Assembly (NCBI GenBank): GCA_029204225.1
Contig: CM055103.1
Span: forward strand, 58,155,315 to 58,219,314
Direction of reading: 5' to 3'
Origin: Diphasiastrum complanatum
Taxonomy: Eukaryota; Streptophyta; Lycopodiopsida; Lycopodiales; Lycopodiaceae
DNA: 64,000 nucleotides
Below, piece after piece: positions 1 to 11,962 of the stretch (its first letter is position 1; each line of letters opens with the position of its first letter). The notes under the pieces are model-generated. The model saw only the letters and a program-made list of their open reading frames with translations, was not told the DNA's origin and made no database searches. The position numbers and the translations under genes are program-made.

Positions 1-764
1 CGACATTGCAGAGTTGTTGGCGATACTAATGATGCAGCCAAAGTTTTCCAAATGGGTGAGGATAAACGATGGGGGTTGAGTCTTCACTTGGAGGGATAGC
101 ATGATGTTGGGTTTTGTTGGGTGCAAGTGTAGGGGCTTGGCGTTGGGTTTGTATCATATTCAAGACTCATGCGAGATGAGTTTCAACTGGCAAAGTTTCT
201 ACTTGCACTGAACATACAGGAGCAGCATATTTGGATCAAGATGGACAGTCCTTCACATGATGTTCAATACCACAGTTTTCACAAGCTGGAGGAAAGCGGA
301 GTTTATCTGGGCAGCGAATACTAGGATGCTTACCTGCACATATAGAATATTCTTATATTGTTGGGAGTTGATGCGTGACAAATATAGCTTGGTTTAGACT
401 TAGGCATTGGGATCCGCTGCTTGAGCATTAGGATCATACGTATAATAAACAGCCATTTTAGTAGGGTATTGTGGTTGAGTATTGCCTTTCACATAGTAGG
501 TTGCTGGATCGATAGTATTGGGATCAAGATAATGTACAACTTGTTGTGGAGCAGGTTGGTTAACGACAAACTGTTGACATGGTGGTTGGTACTGATTTGG
601 TGCAGTTGGTCGTGGTTGGTATACCACTGCTCGTGGCATTGGCTGTTGTGGAGGGTACAGGTGGTATGCTCAATAAATGGTGGGTCAATGTTGCAATGAT
701 CTGATCTTTTTGCTGAAACTGAAGAAACCACAAAGATATGGAAACAATCTAGACTCTCATTTTT
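1..764 (-). pseudogene. Retrotransposon gag-like relic
   Basis: On the minus strand, a Pro/Gln/Tyr-rich open stretch at 639-400 is followed, after frame changes, by cysteine/histidine clusters near 340-235. These read as CAGKHPSIRC and CENCGIEHHVKDC, resembling decayed CCHC zinc knuckles of a retrotransposon gag. The spacing is not canonical (the second has X3 rather than X4 before its last cysteine), and several frames are needed. A similar HPSTRCP cluster occurs at about 35930 on the plus strand, so this may be one gag family. It is truncated by the window start and by the repeat at 765. Identity is uncertain, and it is not an intact gene. Confidence 0.35.
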
Positions 765-2835
765 CTCTTTTTAGCAAATCCTAGCACATAGAATCTCGAT
801 TTCTTGATCACAATAGAGCTCAGCATAATATGATAAAATTTTGCCAACACTTAAGATTGAAACACACTCTTGAAAATTTCAGAAACTTAAAATCAAGAGG
901 TTCTATCAAATTTAGGGTTTCTCCAAAAATGAGAAATATTGAATCAAGCAAAATGTACATGCAAAAGCTAGAATCTAGATATCTCATAGAATATACCATT
1001 CGCAATCATGAGCAATTTTTGTTTCCACATTCCAGTATCTGGTCCAAAAAATTGGCCATCTACAAGAATTTTGACCTAAAATAATTTTAAGATCACAAAG
1101 ATCCAAACTCTATACTTGAAACTTATAAGATTTGAGCTAGAAACACCTCCGAATCCACATAGAATTTATGGTTCTCTCCACCAACTTTCACTTCAAACCT
1201 GTGAAGGATTTCAATTACAAAGAGAAATACTCTACCAATCTCACCAATGTAGAAAAATCAGCATCTACACACAAAATGAGATGCAAACTCTAATAGAACT
1301 TGATCAAACTTGGATGAGATGATAAAGTACTATTGCTATCCATACAAAAATAACAAGCTATTGTCTTTCGCACTTGTGGATCCAAAAATAGCAAATATAG
1401 ATCATTCTACACATAGAATTGCAAGCAATCACAAGTATAGTGCACTAATGGATAGTAGAACTCAAGAGAACCATGTATAAGCATGAAATGAGATAGAGAA
1501 GAGAGAAGATAGCTCTCTCCATGAGTTACATCCTTTTATAACAGGTCCAAACCCTATTTGGCCACTTGGCTTTCCCAACAAAAAGATAACTCTACTGATT
1601 TTGGGTCTAGATTCAATGTTCCCAAGATTCAAACTTGAATCTACTAAAACTCACATTCTAACTTTCTCACACTTTCAAAAAGTGTTTATTCAAATGAAAT
1701 TTAGATTAATTAACTTTGAAAAGTTATTCTCTAAGTCTAAAACAAGTTTTCTCTTTTTAGCAAATCCTAGCACATAGAATCTCGATTTCTTGATCACAAT
1801 AGATCTCAACATAATATGATGAAATTTTGCCAACACTTAAGATTGAAACACACTCTTGAAAATTTCATAAACTTAAAATCAAGAGATTCTATCAAATTTA
1901 GGGTTTCTCCAAAAATGAAAAATATTGAATCAAGCAAAATCTACATGCAAAAGCTAGAATCTAGATATCTCATCTGATAGAATATACCATCCGCAATCAT
2001 GAGCAATTTTTGTTTCCACATTCCAGTATCTGGTCCAAAAAATTGGCCATCTACAAGAATTTTGACCTAAAATAATTTTAAGATCACAAAGATCCAAACT
2101 CTATACTTGAAACTTATAAGATTTGAGCTAGAAACACCTCCAAATCCACATAGAATTTATGGCTCTCTCCACCAACTTTCACTTCAAACCTGTGAAGGAT
2201 TTCAAATCCTTAAGATCCAATCCACTTATAAGATCTTGGGTTACAAAGAGAAATACTCTACCAATCTCACCAATGTAGAAAAATCAGCATCTACACACAA
2301 AATGAGATGCAAACTCTAATAGAACTTGATCAAACTTGGATGAAATGATAAAGTACTATTGCTATCCATACAAAAATAGCAAGCTATTGTCTTTCGAATG
2401 CGTGGATCCAAAAATAGCAAACATAGATCATTCTACACATAGAATTGCAAGCAATCACAAGTATAGTGCACTAATGGATAGTAGAACTCAAGAGAACCAT
2501 GTATAAGCATGAAATGAGATAGAGAAGAGAGAAGATAGCTCTCTCCATGAGTTACATCCTTTTATAATAGGTCCAAACCCTATTTGGCCACTTGGCTTTC
2601 CCAACAAAAAGATAACTCTACTGATTTTGGGTCTAGATTCAATGTTCCCAAGATTCAAACTTGAATCTACTAAAACTCACATTCTAACTTTCTCACACTT
2701 TTAAAAAGTGTTTATTCAAATGAAATTTAGATTAATTAACTTTGAAAAGTTATTCTCTAAGTCTAAAACAAGTTTGCCCTAAATATGCCAAATATGGAAA
2801 TATAGACAAATATGATCAAACTAGTTGAATTTTTC
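765..2835 (-). repeat. Tandem duplication of a copia LTR plus leader unit (period about 986 bp)
   Basis: The sequence from 765 restarts at 1751 with near-identical content. Each unit contains a leader segment (765-1199 and 1751-2187) and an LTR segment (1200-1750, lacking its U3 start, and 2188-2835, full length 648 bp). The LTR and leader match, in reverse orientation, the 650-bp LTR and leader of the copia at 62014-63260. Shared features include the text around the LTR start TGTGAAA-ATTCAACTAGTTT and the leader phrase GTGTGTTTCAATCTTA. Copy 1 lacks about 45 bp after 1214 that copy 2 retains. No gag follows, so only the 5' end of the element was amplified. Confidence 0.75.
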
Positions 2836-2856
2836 ACAAAACCTGCTAGGATACCA

Positions 2857-3505
2857 TGTGAAAAATCAGAGATCAAAACACATCTAGTTCATCAAATATT
2901 TAGCCAAATTTGGTTTTACATCTAGAAATAGCTAGAAGAAAGAAATCACTACTTTATACATGCTAGAATTTAGAATTGCACAAAGATCTAATCATAAACA
3001 CTTAGATATGACTTAATATTGTCCATGTTCATACATCATTAGTACAGTATTGTACTTCACATGTGTGAAAGCTAGATCAACCATAAAATCAACATTTTAC
3101 ACATAGAAACTCAAGATATCAAGAGAGAAACACATGAGATCGAATAAGAAACACAAGAGATGAATTTCCCACAAAGAAAGAAACTTTGATGATTATTTCT
3201 CCACACAGGTACAACTATTTATAGCCTCCAGAATGTCATTTTTCCACTTTCTCCAAAATTGACCTAATTTGAAAACTCCTAGATACTTCATAAAAAACCT
3301 AGAAAAACTCGTCTAGTAGCAATGTGCTAAAATTAGCCAATTAGAATGGGTCCAGATCCGATCTCATCTACTTATCTACTTGCCAAGAATAATACAAGCA
3401 CTATTTAGGCCTTCATTGACAAATATGAAACTATCTCTAAGTGGAGATTTCATTTTGGCCTCCAAAAATGCCAATAAACCAACAACTAGTTGACATTTTT
3501 TCACA
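2857..3505 (-). repeat. LTR of a copia-like element (minus orientation)
   Basis: A 649-bp segment begins TGTGAAAAAT and ends TTTTTTCACA in plus coordinates, giving TG..CA termini with inverted ends. Read on the minus strand it has a TATA box (CTATAAATAG, near 3217-3226) and a CACATGTG palindrome near 3060. Immediately left, 2842-2856 reads on the minus strand as TGGTATCCTAGCAGG, a weak match to the initiator tRNA-Met primer site. It is therefore probably a 5' LTR whose internal region is almost entirely deleted, as another LTR starts at 2835. No coding sequence remains. Confidence 0.6.
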
Positions 3506-3516
3506 TGGAGCATGTT

Positions 3517-4417
3517 TGTGAAAAATCCAGCAACTTCACACATGTGGGGAACCACAACCAAAGTGCGAATGATCTTTACCATGTTTTATGGTGGCACACA
3601 GATCACCTGTAGAGCAATCCTACAATCTACCAACAAATCTGAGGCTAGAGCATAATCTAGAATGTTACAGATCAAAGCAATACTAATTCCTCACAAATAG
3701 AGAGAATACATAAGCAAAATAATGTATGAAAAATGCCTTCTACTCGAGGTAGAGAGAGAATATAAAAAACAAGCAAAATAGAATGAGATTCAATTTTGAC
3801 ATTATGACATTACCAAATCTTGATTCATCATTAGAAATGAATGAGAACCATATGTACATATATAGGAGAGCCAAAATTCGTGGTACTCCTTGCATTCAAT
3901 GCATATCCTACACCTAATCAAGTGTAAACTACTACCATAATGACACCTAACAGCTTGCATGCTGAAATTGTACCTAACTTCTACCTACTTTCTCCAAATA
4001 TCAAATTCTCAACTAGATATGTACAAAACTACATCCACTAGTATATGCATGCCTTGCATGTGACTTTCCTAGATGAATTGGACATGTATAGAACATGTAT
4101 ACTGACTTGCATGTTGCATGCATGCACTCTAACTGACTTTGCATGTCATCTAGTTTTATGCATGTCTACAAATCTAGATCTACCTAAATCAAACACACCC
4201 TAATCTACAAGGTCATATGCTCAATTTACACACCTTTGATATATACAATCGAACAAAGTGAATATAGTCCACATATGACCATCTAGACATTGTGCATGTC
4301 ATGTAGCTCGAGTTTGTACATGCTAGAGAATGATATTTACAACTTGTAAATGTACAAGCAAGATGATTTTTCTCATCAACCCCTATAGACAAGTTGGATG
4401 GCTTTTTATTATTCTTA
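3517..4417 (-). repeat. 3' LTR of the decayed copia at 3517-8765
   Basis: Its first 150 bp (TGTGAAAAATCCAGCAACTTCACAC...) match 8034-8185 next to a primer site, which identifies it as the LTR. The middle, 3840-4340, is related in reverse orientation to the LTR at 17929-18791, for example the run around 3865-3925 against 18380-18450. A purine tract lies immediately beyond on the minus strand. The inner edge is degenerate, so the end coordinate is approximate. Confidence 0.6.
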
Positions 4418-4539
4418 CTCCTCCTAAAAAGTTATCAACTTGGCTTGATCACTTGAACTTGAAATCCTCCAAGGTTGGTCAAATTGTTGATGAAGAAACT
4501 CTTTGTGTGTGACTTCTTTGCTTTGAATTTGAATTGAAG

Positions 4540-5160
4540 ATAATCAAAGAATCCATCATAGCAGCACCCTTACCATAACTATGATAAGATCTCTTTGACA
4601 GAAATCTTTTTCAAATGCCTTTAAAAAATATTCCACCAATCTGCTACTACGCCAATGTACCTTCTCCATGCCTGATGTTGATCCTGGGTTTGCAAAGTCC
4701 ACATGCATGAAGTTGGCTGCACCAAAATCTGAAAAATCTGAGGCCTCCAAGCCTCATAATGGCCACAAAGATCACATAGATCAAGTTTATATCTTGAGCA
4801 ATATTCAAGATTAAGCATACTAGTTTCATTAGTCCAAACACTATGAACTATATCCAAAATGGATCTAATCTTGAAACCATACTCTAACTTGATCAAATTG
4901 AGGCTAAATCCTTTCTTAAGGATGTAAGTGTCCTCATTGGATACTCTCTAAAGAAGTTCACAATATGCCTCAAAACATGAAAAAACTTCTTTTTTCAAAC
5001 TATGAGTACTAAACTCATACTTGCTCTTACTCAATTTAAGAGTATACAAATGATGATACAATATCTTGCTTTCTAGATGTTTTGGAAACATAATCAAGTC
5101 ACCAATGACAAGAATTAATTTCAAACTAAAGACTTCATTAAAAACTAGAATAGTCTTACT
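4540..5160 (-). other. Conserved unidentified block, copy A (before the 3' LTR)
   Basis: This block matches 14700-15330 (plus strand) in both DNA and translation. Shared peptides include FKIRSI-D-VHS-WT and YEAWRPQIF/YEVWRPLIF, then a shifted frame with ME-HW and MVRVLL. Frames in this copy are 5553-4948 and 4896-4621. It lies where RT-RNase H would be expected, between integrase remains and the 3' LTR. I recognise no domain. It could be a captured host fragment, an extra ORF or a structured 3' region of a non-autonomous family. Both copies are broken by frame changes. Confidence 0.55.
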
Positions 5161-5199
5161 TGATCTTTGAGATAAGCAAATCTCAATTAAGCAAGATAC

Positions 5200-6063
5200 A
5201 TCATCAATCAAAGAAAGAGAACCATAGGTGAGTAGAATAGAATGAATACCACCTTCACTTATCCTTTCTTTTCCACAAAATAAGAACAAAAAGGACTCAG
5301 CCTTGTTCAATGATGAAGATCTTCTTGGACATGCATGTTGAGGATACTCCTCCTCAAACCTTGACCCCATCATAAGTTGGCTTTTCTCCATAGAATGAAA
5401 TTTTGATGCAATAAGAGACACTGTGCTCTCTGCCTCTTCCAAGATAGAAAATAGATCTTCATGAAAAACAATAATATCTCTATGCCCAAACACCTTCGAG
5501 ATAGAGAGTGTAAAGGCTATGTAGCCCTCCTTGGTGGATAAGCATCCAACCATGATCCATAGACTTGGATCTCCATCTTTATTTCCTTACAAGAAACCAC
5601 ATGCAAAGCAATAACCTTCAAGAACACTAAGGTACACAACCTTAGGCTTATAATTGAACAAGACTCCATATAATGCACTCCTTCCATTAGCTCCATAACT
5701 CCATAAAGTTTTGCATGATGGAAAATACACATGCACCATAAAACTTAAAGAGACAAGACATAGCCAAATGTAACTTGTGGAACCATCAATAAGAGTAGAA
5801 AAGCAAGAGACAACTTCCTTGCTTATAGATAAAGAAAGATGAACATCCAAATGTTCCAACTCCATATGATGTTTTGTCTTGGTAGAAGAAATCAAATATG
5901 GATCCATATGTGATTTTGCCATAGAATAAGCCACTCTTGGCTTAATCTCCTTGACTATTGAAGACATAGATCTGAAATTGGAAACATGCAACCTCCTATG
6001 CCATACTTTCTCTTTGGAAGCACAAGTCATCAACATCACAAGTACTTGCATTCTCATGCACAT
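5200..6063 (-). pseudogene. Copia integrase remnants
   Basis: Minus-strand peptides continue the gag-protease frame after a frame change. VWHRRLHVSNFRSM near 6010 corresponds to the pre-integrase HxxH region (usually LWHRRLGH). A stretch about 5700-5590 with ALYGVLF-YKPKVVYLSVLEGYCF corresponds to the copia integrase C-terminal part (TPYE-LFG-KP---HL-VFGC). From 5550, KEGYIAF and HRDIIVFHE match the KGY-VY and SRDV-FDE region, and ACPRRSSS resembles the Pro-Arg-Ser-rich tail. The central DDE catalytic core is deleted. Frames are joined by several breaks, so this is dead sequence. Confidence 0.6.
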
Positions 6064-7252
6064 CTAACTTGAAAATGCCTCCATATCTAGATCCACTTGC
6101 TAGGATCTCATCACCTTTCTTTATAAAACAATTTTTGACATTGAATTCCACTTCAAAAACATCATAAAATAACTTTCCAACACTAATCACATTTTTTGTG
6201 AGATTAGGAACATAAAGTACATTGAAAAGTGATAAACTCATAGAAGATGCAAGATTCGAGAAACAAATTCCAACTCCTTCAATTGTATATGCATCATTAG
6301 CAACTATGTATATTGAATCTTTAAGTTCTTGAAAAGGTTCAATAGAAATGAAAGAACTCTTGGAGCAACTCATGTGAGTTGTGGCTCCACTATCAATATA
6401 CCAAGATACATCATTAAAGGGTAAAGAGGAGAAACTAGACATCATGAGAGATGCTTCTCCTTCACTTGCATGTGAGTCTTCTATGATAAAATTGGCTTGA
6501 TCTTCTTGAGTCTTCTTCTTGAAGATAGAAGAATGAGTTGAATCATCCTCTACTCTTCCTTGGTCTTTGTCCTTTGCTTTGTCCTTTGATTTGTTCTTGG
6601 TGAAGGCTTGAAAAAATTTGTTCTTGTTCCTCCCTCTTGACTTAATCTTGGCAAAGTGAGCTTTGCCACAGCCACCATCCTTCCTTGAAAGTTTGTTGAT
6701 CTTCAACAACTTGTTCTTTTGCTTGCATTCTTCAGCAATAAGAACATCATGTAGAGTTTCCATAGATGGTAGCTCCTCCATGATAGCATAAGTTTGCACA
6801 ACATTTGCATACTCTTCTCTGAGTCCATTAAGGACTACTTGAACAAGATGACTGTTCTCTAGAGTATCACCTATGCATGCTATCTCTCTACTTTCATCAA
6901 CTCTTTGAAAACTAGAAAATATTTGATTTCTAAGAGTGAAAAGTCTTGATGTGATCTTTGCTTCATGAATGGACTTAAAGATATTCCAAGCCTCCTTGGC
7001 TGAGGTGCATGAACTTATTTCTCTCAACAACTCATTAGAGATGTTTATCTTGATGATATGAAGAGCAATTCTTTCTCTCTTCTTGAATCTCTGAGCCTCA
7101 TCATAAGCTTTAGGTTCAACTTCAATTCCTAATACAATGTCCATTACACCATAAATAATCAACAAAGATTCTATCCTATCCTTCCAAACTGAATAGTTGG
7201 AGGTATCTAGTCTCTCACTAGCTTCAAAGAGAAAATCTCCTATAGATGCCAT
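5996..7252 (-). pseudogene. Copia gag-protease, truncated polyprotein
   Basis: The first in-frame methionine giving the family start (MASIGDFLFEASERLDTSNYSVWK) is at 7252. An N-terminal gag UBN2-type region occupies roughly residues 10-175, a Lys-rich basic segment residues 190-240, and the aspartic protease motif WYIDSGATTHM lies near residue 285. A gag pre-integrase segment follows. I find no CCHC zinc knuckle, which is normally present before the protease. The gag also appears internally shortened, because after SFQRVDESRE it jumps to IACIGDTLENSHLVQVVLNGL. The frame ends at 5996 and integrase relics continue in other frames. The ORF is about 418 aa against roughly 1,300 for a complete copia polyprotein. 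Confidence 0.75.
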
Positions 7253-8020
7253 GAATGTGAAGACTCTTTGTAATTTGGACAACAAAAATGGAATTTAATG
7301 TGTTGCTTCTCTTTCACTATAGGAACCAAAACAATTGGGTGTACTACCAAATCCTATGTAAAATCTTGCAATAGCTATGTGAGATCTTGCTCACAACAAA
7401 AAACCAATCACTTTGAATTTGGATCTAGCCTCTATCTACTGATGAAGCACTTACAATTCTGATGTCAAATTTTTCCACGAGTTTCAAATGAATGAAAAAC
7501 ACTCTAGAGACACATTCAGCTCAAAACACAACCCTTTGTGTGAAATGATGTGATTATGACAACAAAAACTTGTCTTATGCAATTCTATCTTTGATTGAGT
7601 ACCAAAACTATGAATGAAGAATCATGCATGCAATATAACCAATTCAAAAAGTGTCCACTTGGGTTTTGGGTCTCTCCCTACCCCTCTTTAAGAGACTATA
7701 ACTCCTAGTAGGTCATCAGAATGAATTGAATCCAATTGCATTGGAAAGAGGGCTCTTCTAGCTTTTCAACAAGCTATAATGTCAGTATCTTTGGATCTAA
7801 CATAGAGGAGATAGAGTCAAATGATGTATTCTGGTTTTCACACGTGTGAAAAGTCATAATTTCGTACATCCTCTATTTTGGACTAAAATATCAGCTCTAA
7901 CCTCATTCACCAAAAAACTGTTCAAGAATAGATAGCAAAACACTGCTAAACAGCTTCCTAGCTTGAATTGACAGAAAAATCTTCATACACCTGATGTTAG
8001 TAGCATTCAAAGCATGGTAT

Positions 8021-8033
8021 GGCTCTAATACCA
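8021..8033 (-). other. Primer-binding site (initiator tRNA-Met type)
   Basis: On the minus strand it reads TGGTATTAGAGCC, one base from the standard TGGTATCAGAGCC. It directly abuts the LTR end at 8034. It fixes the orientation of the 3517-8765 element as minus. Confidence 0.8.
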
Positions 8034-8765
8034 TGTGAAAAATCCAGCAACTTCACACGTTTGGGGAACCACAACCAAAGTGTGAATGAACTTTACCATG
8101 CTTTATGGTGGCACACAGATCACCTGTAGAGCAATCCTGCAATCTACCAACAAATCTGAGGCTAGAGCACAATCTAGAATGCTAGCTTCAAAGAGAAAAT
8201 CTCCTACAGATGCCATGAATGTGAAGACTCTTTGTAATTTGGACAACAAAAATGGAATTGAATGTATTGCTTCTCTTTCACTATAGGAACCAAAACAATT
8301 GGGTGTACTACCAAATCCTATGTAAAATCTTGCAATAGCTATGTGAGATCTTGCTCACAACAAAAAACCAATCACTTTGAATTTGGATCTAGCCTCTATC
8401 TATTGATGAAGCACTTACAATTGTGATGTCAAATTTTCCCACGAGTTTCAAATGAATGAAAAACACTCTAGAGACACACATTCAACTCAAAACACAACCC
8501 TTTGTGTGAAATGATGTGACTATGACAATAGAAACTTGTCTTAACCAATTGTATCTTTGATTGAGTATCAAAACTGTGAATGAAGAATCATGCATGCAAT
8601 ATCACCAATTCAAAAAGTGTCCACTTGGGTTTTGGGTCTCTCCCTACCCCTCTTTAAGAGCTTATAACTCCTACTAGGGTCATCAGAATGAATTGAAACC
8701 AATTGCACTGGAAAGAGGGCTCTTCTAGCTTTCCAACAAGATATAATGTCAATATATTTGGATCT
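8034..8765 (-). repeat. LTR fragment plus duplicated leader/gag-start segment
   Basis: 8034-8185 is LTR sequence matching 3517-3668. At 8186 it switches to a copy of 7211-7795, including the codons around the gag start and the text ending near the CTTTAAGAG-CTTATAACTCC leader motif. The 22 bp from 8767 again match LTR text (ACCAACAAATCTGAGGCTAGA), as at about 8146. Two LTR-leader units are thus present in tandem, the outer one without gag. Confidence 0.65.
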
Positions 8766-8785
8766 CTACCAACAAATCTGAGGCT

Positions 8786-9615
8786 AGATTGACGTCCCTA
8801 AAACCCATCGCAATCCGACACACATAAGTTGTCGGAATCGACTATTAGAATTTAGCAATTTTCACATGGTTTTTTGATGTATTTTGACATCTATGTGGAT
8901 CCACATGTGTGAGGACCTGTCCACACGTGTGAGGACCTATCCACACGTGTGAAATGACACTTGTAATATTCAGATCCATTTTTATCAGCTTTCATTTGAG
9001 TCAAATATGACATCTCCTAAATTATAGGAGTTAGGTCCTAGATTGTAGGAGTCTAGAAGGTCAACACAAACCACCAATGGATGATGTGGAAAACTTGATA
9101 GATCTTATCCAAAGTGGATGTGGATAAGTACAATGAGCTATCCCACACATGCTGGATGCAGCTTAGAGAGAGATTATGATGATTGTGTACTTGATCCATG
9201 ATGGATCCATTGTGAATCGAATAATGAAAAATTTTGGTTTGTGAAGCAATCTTTGTGTTTTGACTCTCTTAAGCACTTTCTTTGTGGATGAATACTTAGT
9301 AAATGAGAAGTAAACTATTTCTCTTTATCAGGCCGTACAATAGTTGTACGTCACACGTGTGAAGCCGTGGATCATCATTTTTTATTGTTCTTGCTTGGAA
9401 TCACAAAGATTTTCAAGTAGAAGCTAGATTTGAAAACTAGTCTTGATATAGATCAAGATCCCAAGCTACCAATCACTCTTTGTGATCATTTGTAGATCAA
9501 ATTCAGTCCTTAAACTTTGAAATTTGACATCCACAGCCACACTTCCCAGTCGATGGAAGTGAATCCAACGTGGACGTCGCATTGCGACGTCCAACATGGA
9601 CGTCGGATTGCGATG
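8786..9615. other. Non-coding: GACGTC-rich repeat split by LTR-like DNA
   Basis: 8790-8850 and 9528-9620 are rich in GACGTC and GCAATCC words (for example GACGTCGCATTGCGACGTCC at 9573). Between them, 8851-9527 looks like LTR or U3/U5 material. It has three CACATGTG or CACACGTGTG palindromes at 8900-8950, another at 9351-9363, and text such as TTGATCCATGATGGATCC. Boundaries were not resolved and no gene was seen. Confidence 0.4.
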
Positions 9616-11090
9616 TTAGAAGAAAATCATACTTGGAATCTTGTAAATTCTCCAAAAGGGAAGAAACCACTTGCATGTAAGTGGATTTATAGAATAAAGT
9701 ACAATCAAGATGGATCTATTAGTAAGTACAAAGCTAGGCTTGTTGCTAAGGGATTTCTTCAAATAAAAGGATTGGATTATGAAGAAACATTTTCACCTAT
9801 AGCTAAGCTTGTAACCATTAGATTAATCATTTGCATTGCTACTTTGTTCAAGTGGGATCTCTACCAAATGGATGTGACAAATGCCTTCTTGAATGGCTTC
9901 TCAAAAGAGGAAATCTACATGATGCAACCTGAGGGCTTCATCAAGGTTGGTGAGGAGCAAAAGGTGTGCTACTTAAGGAAGAGCCTATATGGCTTGAAGC
10001 AACCGCTAGAGCTTGGTACGATAGGTTGCATGATTTTCTCTATTCTCTTGGCTTTGTAAAAAGTGCTTATGAACCTTCTTTATATTTCAAATGTAATGAA
10101 GGAATGATCATCATTTTGGTACTTTATGTTGATGACATCATTTTGACAGGAAATGATGATGAAGGCATAAGCAACGTAAAAGTTGATTTATCTACTGAAT
10201 TCAAGATGGTAGATCTAGGTTTCCTAAAGTTTATACTTGGGATAGAAGTGTCTAGAAGTAGCAATTGTACTTTCATAAGTCAATCTAAGTATGCTACTTC
10301 CATTCTTGAAAGATTTGGTATGAAAGATTGTAAGGGAATTGACACCCCTATGGAGCATGTTGTGAAAGCAACTAATGAAGGTGATGAAGCATCCTTTGAG
10401 GACATCACCCTCTTTAGGAAGCTTATAGGCTCTCTAATCTATTTGACCATCACTACGCCTGACTTAAGTTTTTGTGTATGCAAGTTGATTCAAAGTATGC
10501 AAGCTCCTTTAGTTCATCATTGGAAAAGTGCCAAAAGAGTACTTAGATATGTTTCTAGTACTAGATTTTTTGACATACTTTATGAAGGATCTAACTTGCA
10601 CATGAGAGCCTACTCGGATTCAGATTTTGCAAGTGACAAGATGGAAAGGAAGTCCATTAGTGCATTTGCAACATTTCTTTGTGGAGGAGTAATATCTCGG
10701 CTTGCCAAAAAGCAAGATACAATCTCACTATCTTCTTGTGAAGCCGAGTACAAGGCATTGACTTCAACAACCAAAGTGCTCCTATGGCTAAGAAAACTCT
10801 TGATGGAAGTACATGTGCTAGAGGCTGAGGAGATCCCTTACATATTTTGTGACAATCAAGCTTCTCAACAAATTGTTGCAAATCCTATCTTCCATGCTAG
10901 AACAAAGCATATTGAGATAGCTCACCAGTTTGTGAGGGAGAAGGTACAATCCAAGGAGGTGCAACTACATCATGTACCATCATCCGAATGCATAGCTGAT
11001 ATCTTAACCAAGCCATTGTCCAAAGATCCATTTAAGTTAAGATATGCACTTGGAATTGTAGATAGATGTACATTAGATTTGCCAAGTTAG
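9616..11090 (+). pseudogene. Copia reverse transcriptase-RNase H (5'-truncated, frameshifted)
   Basis: The first frame carries the copia RT N-terminus: HTWNLVNSPKGKKPLACKWIYRIK, KARLVAKGF, and DVTNAFLNG with the first catalytic Asp, then EEIYMMQPEGF. A one-base frameshift near 10000, inside the KQ--RAWY motif, moves translation to a second frame ending at 11090. That frame carries LYVDDIILTG (catalytic YVDD), the KFILGIEV region, DTPME, the LIGSLIYLT segment, RNase H ADSDFA-like YSDSDFASD, SSCEAEYKAL, FCDNQASQQI and the C-terminal HH-ADILTKPL signature. Gag, protease and integrase are missing; the 5' edge joins a GACGTC-rich repeat at about 9615. A purine tract and LTR follow directly. Confidence 0.85.
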
Positions 11091-11100
11091 AAGTGAGGAG

Positions 11101-11962
11101 TGCTGAAAATTGTCACTTCTCACTTGGTGTTGGTTTTGTAAATATTGATCAAACATTAGAATAATGTTGATGATCTGATTTCACACATGTTGAGCTTGTT
11201 CCATGTGTGAAATGATGTACTTTTCATGCTTGTATATATCTAAATTGATTTTGTATCAATCTAGTTAGTGTGAACATGATATGACCAGTTTTTAGTCAAG
11301 TTGACTAGTCACCTAGAAATTAGCTTTTCCTTGCATGTGCATGGGTAAATGCTCCTACATGGCAAGTGGATGTTCACACGCGTGTATAGAGTACTAGAAG
11401 ATAAGAGTTGACCATTTTTCTTAGATCCTATTTTGTAGGAAATATTCCTATATTCGAGGAGACTAGTTTTTGGATTTTAGCCATATTCTAGAAGATCAAC
11501 TTTGGATAAGGATCAAGGATGGATCAAATGGATAGATCTGAGTGATGTGGCACTCTTCACACATGTGAAGACCTGCTGTACTATACCAGACTCGTGGATG
11601 TACTTGATCCATAAAAGGATCATCATTTTGCTAAGAAGATTGATGAGACTTTTGCATTCTATACTTTTGTGAGGTTTCTAGTCATTTGTCTTGTGATTTC
11701 TATGAATGATTGCTATCTAGGATTATTGTACTTGTTGTTTCAGGTGCAAGCCATACTGTGGACAGTACTCCAAACGTGTGAGGCTGCTCTCACTAGTTAA
11801 TGATGTGTTGATCCATTGCTCTTGCTTAAATCCAAGTGTAGTGAATCTAGATCAAGATCTAATGTGTAGAACTTGATAGATCCATTGATTAAGCAACCAA
11901 TAAATCTCTATGATTGTAAAATACAATCATTATTGTCCTAAGAACTGTAAAATTTTATCACA
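11101..11962 (+). repeat. 3' LTR of the plus-strand copia (862 bp)
   Basis: It begins TGCTGAAAATTGTCACTTC immediately after the polypurine tract AAGTGAGGAG (11091-11100) and ends TTTTATCACA. It matches in reverse orientation 38031-38891, which also follows a copia pol C-terminus. It holds three imperfect TTCACACGTGTGAA-type palindromes near 11180-11210, 11371 and 11556. Confidence 0.8.

Larger units (their letters stand above)
3517..8765 (-). mobile_element. Decayed copia-type LTR retrotransposon lacking RT, minus strand
   Basis: In element order this has a partial 5' LTR from 8185 to 8034, a primer site at 8033-8021, a leader, gag-protease from 7252, integrase scraps to about 5200, an unidentified conserved block 5160-4540, a purine-rich tract CTCCTCCT (complement) near 4419-4426, and a 3' LTR 4417-3517. 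No reverse transcriptase or RNase H motif is visible, so the element could not have moved by itself. The right end is rearranged: the leader and gag start (7211-7795) are repeated at 8186-8765 beyond the LTR fragment. No target-site duplication was found. Confidence 0.7.

Noticed and set aside
4948-5553. 201-codon ORF as an intact novel gene
   Set aside because: Its first third is degraded copia integrase and the rest is the conserved block; it is an accidental fusion frame.
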